Below, in pieces: positions 46,767-57,202 of a stretch of 64,000 nt of DNA. The translations under genes and the position numbers were made by a program. The stretch spans positions 26,885,029 through 26,949,028 of the forward strand of contig NC_054706.1 in the NCBI RefSeq assembly GCF_016097555.1, written 5' to 3'. Numbering within the stretch: position 1 is the stretch's first letter; each line of letters opens with the position of its first letter. This stretch comes from Gigantopelta aegis. Lineage: Eukaryota; Mollusca; Gastropoda; Neomphalida; Peltospiridae. The notes under the pieces are model-generated. The model made no database searches, was not told the origin of the DNA, and saw nothing but the letters and a program-made list of their open reading frames with translations.

Positions 46767-46844
46767 ACACGTTTCGCCCTCCCAGGGCTCATCAGTGCAG
46801 CTAGGGTTCCTTATCATTTCTGACAAGAAAACTGCAGACGTGTT
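46767..46844 (-). ncRNA. Hammerhead ribozyme in the YqaJ-PHD 3' UTR
   Basis: Read on the minus strand from 46844. Stem III 5' strand is ACACGT (46843-46838), then cleavage C at 46837. Stem I TGCAG (46836-46832) pairs with CTGCA (46800-46796). The core is CTGATGA (46795-46789). Stem II is GCCC/GGGC with loop TGGGA (46788-46776), then GAAA (46775-46772), and stem III 3' strand ACGTGT (46772-46767), 6 bp. Relative to the plus-strand ribozyme, stem III carries a compensated change (U-A there, C-G here). Similarity to that copy stops at the ribozyme edges. It begins 185 nt after the YqaJ-PHD stop. Confidence 0.9.
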
Positions 46845-47028
46845 GTTGAGCTCTATTCCATTTAATAATTGAAGTTCATGGAAACAATTTGTATATTCAA
46901 GCTTACAAGTTCCTTGCTGTTGATTTCACTGGACAAACATGATGAAAATCACAACCCAGTAATAAAAATGCATACAGGTTAAATAAAAGTTAATTATATG
47001 CACATGTATGTCTTTCTGAAGTTAAGGA

Positions 47029-48474
47029 TTATTTCCTTCTCTTTATCTTAGAAGTTTTAATATTGTTTACAGCTTCTTTCTCCACACAATCCAAACAATA
47101 CCATTTTCCTACCGGTTCTTTCTTCAACTTCATGCAGGAAAAATGAAACCACATGAATGGCTTGTGGGGACAATCTGCCGAGTCGCAAGCTATCATTTTG
47201 GAATCGCTGCTTGAATTGTTGCAGATGCAGTACAGTGTTGCATCATCATCGGAACTATCATGTCCTGTTGAAATGACCATTTTATCCACAGGAATTGCTG
47301 AGGTATGATCACTACAATGGGGGTCCACTTGACCGAGCGTACTGGTATATGATGGGGATTCCACTTTATTTTTTTCTAACACACAGCTTTTTTTGACACT
47401 TTTCTTTCCTTCCCTGTTTTATAGATTTGGACTTTGCTGCAGTAAGGCTGACCTGATTAGTGGAATCAGTCAGTGGTGTGGTCTTCTTACTGAACAGAGA
47501 TGACTGACTAGCTCCGGAAGTATTACTGTTGTAAAAAACTTGGTCGATTTTAAAGTAATTTGTTCCCAAAGTTCAGGGCAGGGCTCAATCCTCTCCATAA
47601 ACAAATCATCTGTGGTCCACACTATAAAGTCACAATACTCCAAATTGCAAACATGCAGTTGAGATTGCACCTGATAAAAATAAGGATGATTTCGCTTCAA
47701 CCGAAGAGCCCCATCAATCGTTTCTAAGCATGAATTCTTCCCAGCACGTACATTTTCATCCTTCATGCAATATGGACATTTAATTTCAATGCATCCCTTA
47801 CCACATTCAACAAGACCATCTGGGGAAGCACCCAAATGGGGATAACATGCACTTAAAAAAAGCCCACAATCACTGATGTTGACATTTTGATGAAGGGTAC
47901 TAATTTGATTCAAGTAACTTTCTCTTGCTGTTAGCTCATGTTGACATCCCCACCTAGTTGCTGCAGATGAAAATGTTGCTTCTGTTGGGTAGCATATTGA
48001 CTTCAGCAAGCTCAGTGAAGGATTGCTACAAGACGTCGAACATACTGCTTTCATTTTTGAAGCTGTAACACGCCCAGTCCTAAATCTAAACCACATTTTT
48101 GACGTTGACTGTTCTCTAGTTGCAAGCTCCACATTGACAATTTCTTCATCAGTGACAGCAAGTTCCTTAAACACGCTTTCGCAGTGACTGAAAATCTTGA
48201 TTGTGGATTCATTGTGCAAATTTTCATCATACAATTCGCTTAATATCATGGGGTATTTAATGTCAAGAACTTTTGGAATATAAATGCTGTTGTAGTTTCT
48301 GTTTACAGACAGACATGCTGGTTTTTCACTTGAAATCTTGTTAAAAAAGGTCTCCCACTGTGAAGTTGATGCCTTTTCCACAGGTTTCGTCGAACGAATG
48401 GGGGTATCCGAGATTTGTGTTTCAGGATGGTCAATTTGTCGATCCAGTCGTTTCTTGAGACTTTTCGAAGACAT
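47029..48474 (-). CDS. YqaJ-type nuclease with C-terminal PHD finger
   Basis: From M at 48474 (MSSKSLKKRLDRQ) an open frame runs to 47470. It holds a YqaJ/lambda-exonuclease-like domain: FRTGRVTASKM, then ATRWGCQHELTARESY, LSACYPHLGASPDGLV and CIEIKCPY, with Asp in SPDG and Glu-x-Lys as expected catalytic residues. A donor-like CAGTAAGA near 47499 and AG acceptors near 47400-47430 suggest a short intron. The next exon encodes an ING-like PHD finger (LYCICNN ... WFHFSCMKL ... WYCLDC) and ends KTSKIKRRK at 47029. PHD fingers of this type read histone H3 tails, which may guide target choice (inference). The N-terminus looks short for the family. Confidence 0.78.
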
Positions 48475-49159
48475 AAAATTTATATTTTTCAATGGGGCAT
48501 GTGATGTTAATAACACCGGTACAATGGCCGCAAAACAGAAATCACTGATGGGGCAACTTAAAGAATACACCAATTAACTAACTAAACGGTAATTTTATCA
48601 TTTCACTTTACCGCTGTTTCACGGACAAATGATGATAATACCAATGGGCTCTGGGTGGGAGCCGATACTGGGCTACGAACCATGTACCTACCAGCCGTAT
48701 GCCCAACGGCTCAACCACGACGCCACCGAGGCTGGTTTCATCATTCAACGCAAAAATCAACAGACTGAAACGGTACTTTTTTCTGTTCTGAAACTAATCC
48801 CTGATGTAGCGCGTTAACTATTACGTAACTACCGGCTCACCAGAGGGCGGATTCAGTGAGATGGAACAAAATGGCTGCGCCCGTTTTATATAAGAAACGT
48901 CACATTTGAACCGTATTATTAATTGATATACCAATATATGTGTTGATATTAACGAATAATGTGCATTAAATATTGTTGATTATGCATACCAGGGTCTTCC
49001 CCAATGATCCCTTTAATACAGCAAAGTAAGAGAAGACAACCGCAGGTGAAGAGTTCTCTCATCTTTTTCACTCTGTCTTGTACTGAAATAAAGGTAAACA
49101 GTACTATATGTTGACACCAGAGTGCATTGTTTGATCATCGACTATTAGCTACATTAGTC

Positions 49160-49407
49160 ACAAGAAGTTAAGGGCCAACAACAACAATAACAACAACAAT
49201 AATAAAAACAACAGCAACAACAACAACAACATCAACAACAATAAAAGCAACAGCAATAAAATAGCAACCACAACAACAGCAACAACAACAACAAAAACAC
49301 CAGAAGCAACAAAAAACAGCAACAAAAATAACAATAATAACAACAACAGCAACAACAATAAAAACAACAGCAACGATACCAACAAAAACAACAGCTACAA
49401 CAAGAAC

Positions 49408-49439
<32 letters not shown>

Positions 49440-49480
49440 CAACAACAATAAATACAACAACAACAATAACGACTGAAACA
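49160..49480. repeat. (AAC)n/(AAT)n microsatellite, expanded in copy B
   Basis: About 300 bp of AAC, AAT and AGC triplets, against about 60 bp at the matching position in copy A (27415-27475). The Leu-rich minus-strand frame here is an artefact. Confidence 0.9.
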
Positions 49481-49709
49481 CTACTTACCTTTATGCGAAA
49501 AGTCAGGTTAAAGACACACTAGTGAAAACGTGGAGAGGAAAACAAGAGGCTGTTAGAAACAATGCACCACCCTATTTCATTGCTCCACTATATATGGAGA
49601 CGTGTTCTATCGATTATATGGAAATACGACAACTCAAACACATGACAACTCAAACACATGTGCAACATTTGATTTTAAAATATTCAGTGAGGTGTTTCAA
49701 GTATGTATT

Positions 49710-49714
<5 letters not shown>

Positions 49715-49774
<60 letters not shown>

Positions 49775-49850
49775 GCGCGCATACACCACACACACACACA
49801 CACACACACACCACCACCACCACCACCACCACCACCACCACAAACAACAA
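49715..49850. repeat. (CT)n(CA)n(CAC)n compound microsatellite
   Basis: CT at about 49718-49772, CA at 49787-49812, CAC to about 49840. The block beyond it matches copy A at 31110. Confidence 0.95.
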
Positions 49851-50155
49851 AACCAATACAAAATACAAAAGAAACCACGAGCAAAACAGCCCCCTTACCC
49901 CAAAGCATTTCTCGACCGCTGAACATAACGTAAAGGGACTGTCCTGTGTTTTGGCCCACTGTGAAATGCTTCCCACTAGCAGAGCCTTTTTGGCCACTAC
50001 AATTACATAGTAAGTACAGGTTTCTCTACAGAATATCAGTTTCTGTATATCCAATGTATTTGCAAGTGTCTGCTAATGGCTGCAGCGGACATTTTGTTTT
50101 TAATTTTACTTCGTAATTCATGTATATATATTTGTTCGGTACGTACGGAGTTATT

Positions 50156-52107
50156 GGAAGGTAAAAACCTGTTTGACCTACAACAAACATTAGGACGGCA
50201 ACAAACATCGTATAGTGGGAGAGCCTGGAGTTCACATATAAATGTACCTATTGGTCTAACGAAATATGTAGTTTGTGTATTAGTAATAGTACTAACACAG
50301 GATACGTTTTCCGTTCTTATGTTCTGACGAATGTAAATGAAGGAACAGAAGTCACAAATTGGTAATGTATTTTCTATTTTCCTTTCCGAGATAAAACATG
50401 ATTAACAAGATAGCAACATGATGATACAGATAATATATAAGTCTGAGTTCTTAGGTGAACAATAGTTGACACTGCGACTGAGAACCCCAAGGGAATAAAC
50501 AGCAGAGCTGTTCTCCTTGGGTACCCGCTTCGGTATATCTGGGTCTATATCTTTCGCTCTCACTTAGGTCCCTCTGGGTCTATTTTATAGGACCCGGCTC
50601 AAATGGTTATGTGTTAATTTTCCTTGGGAATTTGTTTCTTGTCAATAGTGTTTCCCTAGGCAACATACTCGAGCTAAGACCTCGTTTGTGAATTGTGTCA
50701 TTAGTCGGCACATATCTATTATATCAAGAGATCAGTTGTAATCTGTTAACTGCTGACGATTCTGACATAATAATAAATATTTACGTTTGTTGGCAGATTG
50801 GGTACCAACTTGAAGCAAAAATTAAAATCCATATCATTCTTGATTGTTGTAATTTAGTTTCACACTAATTGGTCTGATTTTAAGACCCTACTTAACTAAA
50901 GACTAAGTGATACAATAACAATTAACTGAATTATACATGCACACTAAATATATATAAATTAAATTTGGATATAATTGTAAATGTCCCACTATAACAGTAC
51001 TACCAGTAAATGTTCTTTAGTATGCACATACCAAGTTTGATTAGGGGGAACTATCATGAAACTAATCAATATGCACACACTGAGTTCATTTGATGTAGGA
51101 AAAATAAGCATATTGTTTCAAAATATTTTGTATGTTATAAATATGCATACTTTAAATAAATGCCATTATTCGATCTTGAATGCATATCGTTATAATGTAA
51201 TAAATACGTAAATTCTAAAATACATTTTACATGTCATATACATGTATATTCTGTTTCAAAACATAATAAATATACATGTTTTAAACAAATGTCATTATTA
51301 GGTCTTGAATGCATACCGTTATTATGTGATAAATATGTAAATTCATAAATATATTTACATGCCAAAAATATTATATTCTGTTTCTACATTATGATAAATA
51401 TTTATGTTGTTGAATATATTACTTATGTCACAAACATGCGTGTACCTGAATACATTTCACATGTAATACATATTCTTAATCGTGTGTGCAGTCCTCTGCG
51501 GCGAATTATTGATTTCGAGAAAGGGATATTAAAGGCGCTCAATCAAGGATTTAGTGAGCCTTATTTCTGTAAATATGGATTATAAATGGAAATTACATTC
51601 ATTTGGAATACCAAACCTAGTTATTGTATGATCAAAAAAAAATTAACTACGATCGAGGGAATTCCATGACAAGCTTCATTTTTAAAATTTGGAAGTCTTC
51701 TTGTGAAAAGTCATAAAAATACGGCAAAACAGACTCATAGTGATCAGGCTGTATATACAACAACCGTATAATGTATTTTTAGAATTTTTATAAAAACGAC
51801 CTCCATGTATAGACTTGGCAGATGAGGGCCGGCTATATAATAAATTAATTTTTAAAAAAAGAAAATTATTTCATGACGAAAATAACTGCGAATACGCTGA
51901 AATAAAATAATAAACAATCGGAACATGAACTCACCATTTATTATAATTATTATTATATTATTATCAGGCGCGGGTGCATGGAATTTAGCAGGGGAGAGAG
52001 TCTAGACGGTTACAACGATTTAGTCTCTCCCGAAACAAACACGCCGAGCTCCAGACTGGGAATTAGCAATTAATCGAAAACCCTGCATTTGTATATTGCG
52101 CGTATTC
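50156..52107. repeat. Intergenic, with a hairpin and a 2-copy tandem repeat
   Basis: No gene recognised. A hairpin at 50485-50522 (CCCAAGG with CCTTGGG outside, AACAGC with GCTGTT inside) stands out. A 130-137 bp unit is tandemly repeated at 51114-51250 and 51251-51378 (TGCATACTTTAAATAAATG-type words). The rest is AT-rich. Confidence 0.6.
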
Positions 52108-52556
52108 ATGGGGTGCGCTCCTTTCACCTCTCCTGGACATGTTCCAACTGTTCTGTCCTGGACAGCGAAAGGAACGATTTTGGAACAGGAAGTTACTTCA
52201 ACAACATGGCTGCCTCTATTGTTGTGGTCAAGCATTCGATCGTTTCAATTATTAAACATAAAATAAACGCTTTAACTTACACACTACAGTAAATCAGAAT
52301 AATGATGTCGCCTCTTTGACTGGTGGTTATGTTGTTTAACTAGTCCTTGTAATTTTTATACCTGCATTTGGCTAGCTAATTAGTAATTTTTACTTTCCTA
52401 AAACATAAACCATGCATTTTCCGCCATTTTGTCTTCCGGCTGCACCACGTCGTCGTCTGGCAGAGGCGGAGTAAGTCCTGGACAGTGTGCCCGTTCACTC
52501 CATTGCTGTGCGGAGTACTCTGGCTCTCCGGGAGAGTGAAAGGAGCGCACCCAATG
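52108..52556. mobile_element. MITE with inverted ends GGGTGCGCTCCTTTCAC
   Basis: The left end GGGTGCGCTCCTTTCACCTC and the complement of the right end GGGTGCGCTCCTTTCACTCT match for about 17 bp. No ORF. Its first 60 bp also occur inside the MITE at 24898-25717. Target duplication not clear. Confidence 0.7.
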
Positions 52557-52997
52557 TTTCACGTGCAGAAGGCGCGCTTGGACAGATAAAGTGGTTTGTA
52601 CTGTAAGCGGTCGTTGTTTTTGGTGTGGGTTTTTTAATTAACAGTTGTGTTCTGTATTTCATGGTGGCCGCGCTTTGTCGACTGTAACAAAGGCAATAAG
52701 TTTGGATCACCAAATGGCATTATATTCATGTGTACATCGTTATGTGTAAAATTGTCATATTAATGTCTTAAAATCAAGCATTGACCGTTTCTTCTTTCTT
52801 TCTTTTTTTGAGAGTATACTGTTTTGCGAATTCAGTTACAATGGCGGAACAGTATTTATGAGATTTCAAGCGAAACTGCTATTTTATAGATAGATAACTG
52901 GTTTAATGTGCTCATATGCAACGGGGGTTTCGAACACGCCCCGCGATATCAAACATTCGTCGGAAAAGTCGTTAGTGGATTGATCATCTGTAGGCCT

Positions 52998-53609
52998 ATA
53001 GATCTACCAATCTAATTAAAATTAGCTCCACTATTACATGTGGATCTAAAGACAGCCAGTTGGAGCTCATGTCCACCAATCAAAACCTTACTTGCAGAAT
53101 CCTGCCAGTGATTTAAAAATAATTTGAAAACATTCCGAATTATCCTGAGGGTATACGACATGTTTTGTGTGAATTACGAATGCCTTAAAACATGTTTTAT
53201 TTTATAAAATAAATAATTTGTAATGTAAAACTGAAGACTGATTTAGGTTTTTTTAATTTTATAAATAAATAAATAATTTTTGATGTAAAATTGAAGACTG
53301 ATAACCCACCCCGTACGTATTGATATGGTTCGCTGTACTGCGGCCACTAAAATAGACTCGCCCGATATTTTTAGAATTTGTATGCTCCCAAATAACGTTA
53401 TAAAAGGCGAAGTGTGATTGGTCAATATTTAAATTATTATTTACAGACAAAATGTTACCTGGCCATTGGGGACTACGCAGTGTTGTTAGTTTTAAATCAC
53501 TGGCAGGATTCTGCAAGTAAGGTTTTGATTGGTGGACATGAGCTCCAACTGGCTGTCATTAGATCCACATGTAATAGTGGAGCTAATTTTAATTAGATTG
53601 ATAGATCTA
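52998..53609. mobile_element. Foldback MITE with arms of about 120 bp
   Basis: The left arm (about 53001-53120: GATCTACCAATCTAATTAAA, then TGGAGCTCATGTCCACCAAT) is the complement of the right arm (about 53488-53607). No ORF. Same family as 40993-41522. Confidence 0.85.
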
Positions 53610-53894
53610 CGCTCTCGTAGTATTGCACGGTCGTAATTCTGTAGTTTTTGGTGAGCTTTCAGATAATGTTTTAGCATATTTTTAACGTTTTTTTTTTTTT
53701 TTAAACCCTGTATTTTCATACTGTAAAATAATGTTTGATATTCACGAGCGTCGGAAGCAATTACAAGTTGATAAGGCCATGAAAGCAATTGTATATGAGA
53801 TCTATGCGATCGCCATAGGAAGACAAAAAAACCGCCTCTGACCTAAAAAGTACCGGCCGTACCGCTGATATTAATAGTTTCATTTCATTTCAGC

Positions 53895-54075
53895 TTATTT
53901 TCGTGCTTATATCCAATTGAGGTTCAAGCACGCTGTCCTGGGCACACACCTCAGCTATTTGGGCTGTCTGTCCAAGACTTTGGGTTATTGTTAGTTGGTT
54001 AGTGGTTAGTGAGAGAGAAGAGGGTGTAGTGGCCGTACACACACCCGTTTCAGACATTTTATTGCAAATTCCGCT
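53895..54075. repeat. Dispersed repeat copy (see 21330-21445)
   Basis: Shares CTTATATCCAATTGAGGTTC and the CACGCTGTCCTGG block. It also has a GTTAGTGGTTAGTGAGAGAG tract. Confidence 0.65.
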
Positions 54076-54107
54076 CACTTCAAACTTACCCCTCCCCTTC
54101 CTGTCCT

Positions 54108-54165
54108 GGGCCCCGTTCCACGAAGCGATCTTAGCCCTAAGATCAGCTTAAGTGCATAGGGTAGC
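54108..54165. mobile_element. MITE terminal fragment
   Basis: GGGCCCCGTTCCACGAAGCG followed by a CTTAG..CTAAG dyad, resembling the end type of the 20117 element. The partner end is missing. Confidence 0.45.
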
Positions 54166-54251
54166 TCTAGCACCACCCCCACCCCCACCCCCCACCCCCG
54201 CGCGCGCAATAATTCTGAATAAAAAATATTCTTGTTTGTTACTGAAAATAT

Positions 54252-54342
54252 CGCTCCAGCCAGTGCACCATGACTGGTATATCAAAGGCCGTGATATGTG
54301 CTGTTGTGTATGTAGGAAAGTACATATAAAAGATCCCTTGCA
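54252..54342 (+). mobile_element. SINE body fragment
   Basis: CCAGCCAGTGCACCATGACT through AAAAGATCCCTTGCAC. Head and tail missing. Confidence 0.75.
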
Positions 54343-54729
54343 CATTTTTTCAGTTACCACAGGTGTTAGAAGATGGCAGTGACTGGGTGGGGTGCAGCTA
54401 TATATTAAGATGATTTTCAACTGGGAAGGGGCATTATCCCCCCCATCCCCACTTCTCATGCCTATGGTTACATCAATTTAAATTGTTACAAAATGTACAC
54501 TGCTTGCATGTGTTCCATGATTGTAATATTGTAACATGGTTGTAGATGAAAAAGGAACTTTTGTAAAGACGCATTTTTATATTCATCCACATGAGAAATT
54601 TATAGTATCATACTTCAAGACAAGTTGCTGCCAGACGCCAATTTCATATACACACCATAGACAATCGGCTATTCAGACGAGTCCAGATACATACTATTAC
54701 TGCGACCGACAGAACCCAGGCATATTATT

Positions 54730-54960
54730 CACGGGAGGCCCACTGGACAACAGTACCGCGATAAAATCATTGCACCGATCGTTGACCCTTCGCACGTAAT
54801 AAGGCTTGGGTTAAGTTTTGTTCTTCCTAACGACAACGTCCAAGCTCATCATAGTCGACTGGTCAGTGCATACTTGCTGCAGCAAAACATCAACACACTA
54901 TCATAGCCAACTATAGGTCCAGATCTTTCACCCATTGAATACGTATGGGACATCATCGGA
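54730..54960 (+). pseudogene. Tc1/mariner transposase remnant
   Basis: The frame TGQQYRDKIIAPIVDPSHVI, then FVLPNDNVQAHHSRLV, and after one stop GPDLSPIEYVWDIIG, matches the second Asp and Glu region of Tc1 transposases. N- and C-terminal parts are absent, and a SINE begins right after it. Confidence 0.75.
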
Positions 54961-54963
54961 TGA

Positions 54964-55226
54964 GGGGGGTGGGACGTAGCCAAGTGGTACAGCTGTCGCC
55001 TGATGCTCGATCGATCTAGGATGGATTCTCGTCGGTGGGCCCATTGGGCTATTTTTCGTTCTAGCCAGTGCTCCATAACTGGTGTACCAAAGGTCGTGGT
55101 ATGTACTATCCTGTCTGTGGGGTGGTGCATGTAAAAGATCCCTTACTGCTAATAGTAAAGAGTAGCCCATGAAGTGGCGACAGCGGCTTTCCTCTCTCAT
55201 GTGTGGTCCATACAATAAAACACTTC
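54964..55226 (+). mobile_element. SINE (type 1), inserted at the end of the Tc1 remnant
   Basis: Head GGTGGGACGTAGCCAAGTGG, a complete body, a tail shortened to TCCATACAATAAAACACTTCC. TCGGATGA occurs on both sides (about 54955 and 55239) as target duplication. An open frame of about 40 codons continues to the right (SDDFSETINAIRPDDSW) but is not Tc1-like. Confidence 0.85.
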
Positions 55227-56189
55227 CTTCCTTCCTTCGTCGGATGACTTCTCCGAAACCATCAACGCCATCCGACCAGATGACAGTTGGACGCCACGGT
55301 TCAAAAGGATCGGGACAGAACTGTCCAAACTGCTAATGAACGTTTCATCTGGAACCTTTTTTTTTTTTTTTTTTTATAGTTATGTCTGTAATTGTTTTTG
55401 TTGTCGTTTTTTTAAATATTTATCTACAGAACCCTGTTTAAATTTGTTATCTGTCCCAACGACAAGGATGAAATGACAGACTTACAATACAAAATTATAC
55501 ATTATCATTTTGGTATACAGATCGAAATTTTCATTCAGTATTTACAATTGTTATTATCACGAGGTTATACATGTATGTATGGATATTAATGATACAGATA
55601 GAATTGTTTTATATATATTATGTAGCCCAAGTTCTCATAGCTTATAATTTTGGACTCGACATGTAAATTAATTAAACAAAAATTAGCTATACAAAAATGG
55701 GTTCTGCGAGATATTTTCTATTATATTGTATCTACTTATACATTCATCTCCACCCAACGCCACAAACCACCACCCTCCTCCCCACCCCCACCCCCCCCCC
55801 CCAAAAAAAAAAAACCCAAACCACACACAAATCCCTCAAACAAACAAACTTCAAATATACACATCATGACTACGCATACATACACAGACACGCACACAAG
55901 TGTTTCATGTCGCAAATGAAATAAACAAGCTACAGGTGCAGATATTATATGACTTCACAAATGAAGTCACAGTATTCTTATATAAAACATATGAATTATT
56001 TTACTATGACTGGCATGGCTGTCTGTCGTAAAATATTAATATACATGTACATAACATCAAAGTAAACAACAGTTACAAATTGAATAATTTGTTCAGAAGT
56101 AATTGCCTGACTATGTCTTAAATAGATTATGATACATAGCCCATGTAGTTTGAAATTTGTTGTGGAAACTTTTACTATGATAAATGCTA
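55227..56189. other. No gene; poly-T and poly-C/A tracts
   Basis: Poly-T at about 55358-55376 and a C/A-rich tract at about 55760-55815. Otherwise AT-rich noncoding sequence. Confidence 0.5.
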
Positions 56190-57202
56190 AAGTAGTGTCG
56201 GAAATAGAATAAAACCGATTTTCGTCGTTTATGTCTTTCATATTAAACTGACAGGTAAATATTTTGTAAATATCTATTTAATAATACTCTACCTAATTTA
56301 GCATTTACTTGTTTCGGCTCTCATTGATGTACAAGGTAGTGTTTACTCTTGAAATTAAATGAAAGATGTCAGTAAACAGGTGATTTGTGTACTTTATTGG
56401 AACAGACTATAACAAATTTTGATCGACATGTGTCAATTTCATTGTTGTTGCAATATGTGAGGGACCGTCTCTGATGACGGTTTACCCCTATCCCTTTCTA
56501 AAACAAAATATTTGTAGACATTTCTAGGTAACTTTTGAGCAAAACTGTCAAGAACCATTTTGAGTGTGTGATCTATTATACCGATAAGGTGCTATACATT
56601 AAAGGAGCTATCTCCAAGTTGCATAATGACAGCTATTGCAAATTAAAAAAAAAAAATTGCTATAAAATTTAAAGTCTACACCTTCAACTATATGCCCATA
56701 AATGATTCTAACAAAATAATTTTAACTACTAGTAGAAAATACATTTTTATTGGAGAATCTTTATCACAAACAGATGCTCAATTATAACTATGATATAGCA
56801 CCTGGTGGTTGCAAGATTGTGTAAATTTCTAATGAACTTATATTGAATTTATAGTCACTAAATATGCTGATAATACTTAATAATTTATGCTGCAATTCAA
56901 AATACTCAGTTAACTTGCCGCTTTAAATTAAAAGTTTGGTTAAGGGTAAATGAAACTGACACATGTCGATCAAAATGTGTTATAGTCTGTTCCAATAAAG
57001 TGCACAAATCACCTGTTTACCGAAATATTTCTTTTAATTTCAAGAGTAAATACCACATTGTACATCAATGAGAGCCTAAACATGTAAATGCTAAATTAGG
57101 TAGAGTATCATTAAATAGATATTTACAAAATATTTACTTGTTAGTTTAATATGAAAGAAATAATCGACGAAAATCAGTTTTATTCTATTTCCGACACTAC
57201 TT
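56190..57202. mobile_element. Foldback element, long inverted repeats, TA target duplication
   Basis: Starts AAGTAGTGTCGGAAATAG and ends in its complement, with TA on both sides. The arms are about 255 bp (56190-56443 and 56947-57202), and the centre has no ORF. The inner arm ends share GACTATAACA and GGTCGATAT/ATCGACAT-type words with the element at 26319-27027, which also starts AAGTA and uses TA. Confidence 0.9.

Larger units (their letters stand above)
43860..48503. mobile_element. ISL2EU-like DNA transposon with two convergent genes and two hammerhead ribozymes
   Basis: Boundaries come from the empty paralogous site near 24787. The flank CATCACAATA precedes GAGGGTTCCCGGCTCC at 43860, and the flank TGTGATGTTA resumes at 48504. 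Contents: THAP-DDE transposase (+, 43998-45926), sense ribozyme (46011-46119), minus ribozyme (46767-46844) and a YqaJ-PHD gene (-, about 48474-47029). The pairing of an IS5-like DDE transposase carrying THAP with a YqaJ nuclease is the signature of the ISL2EU group. No inverted repeat matches the left end at the right boundary, so the right terminus is probably lost. Confidence 0.82.
43098..50155. repeat. Duplicated block, copy B (partner at 24012-31455)
   Basis: See copy A for aligned segments. Copy B contains the ISL2EU-like transposon (43860-48503) and longer (AAC)n and (CT)n tracts, and lacks the four insertions found in A. Confidence 0.88.

Noticed and set aside
46011-46844. Retrozyme or Penelope-like element as source of the ribozymes
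   Set aside because: Retrozymes carry direct repeats of the ribozyme; these are inverted, lie in the 3' flanks of two genes, and similarity stops at the ribozyme edges. No reverse transcriptase or GIY-YIG domain is nearby.
49158-49391. Leucine-rich minus-strand frame
   Set aside because: Translation of an AAC/AAT microsatellite.
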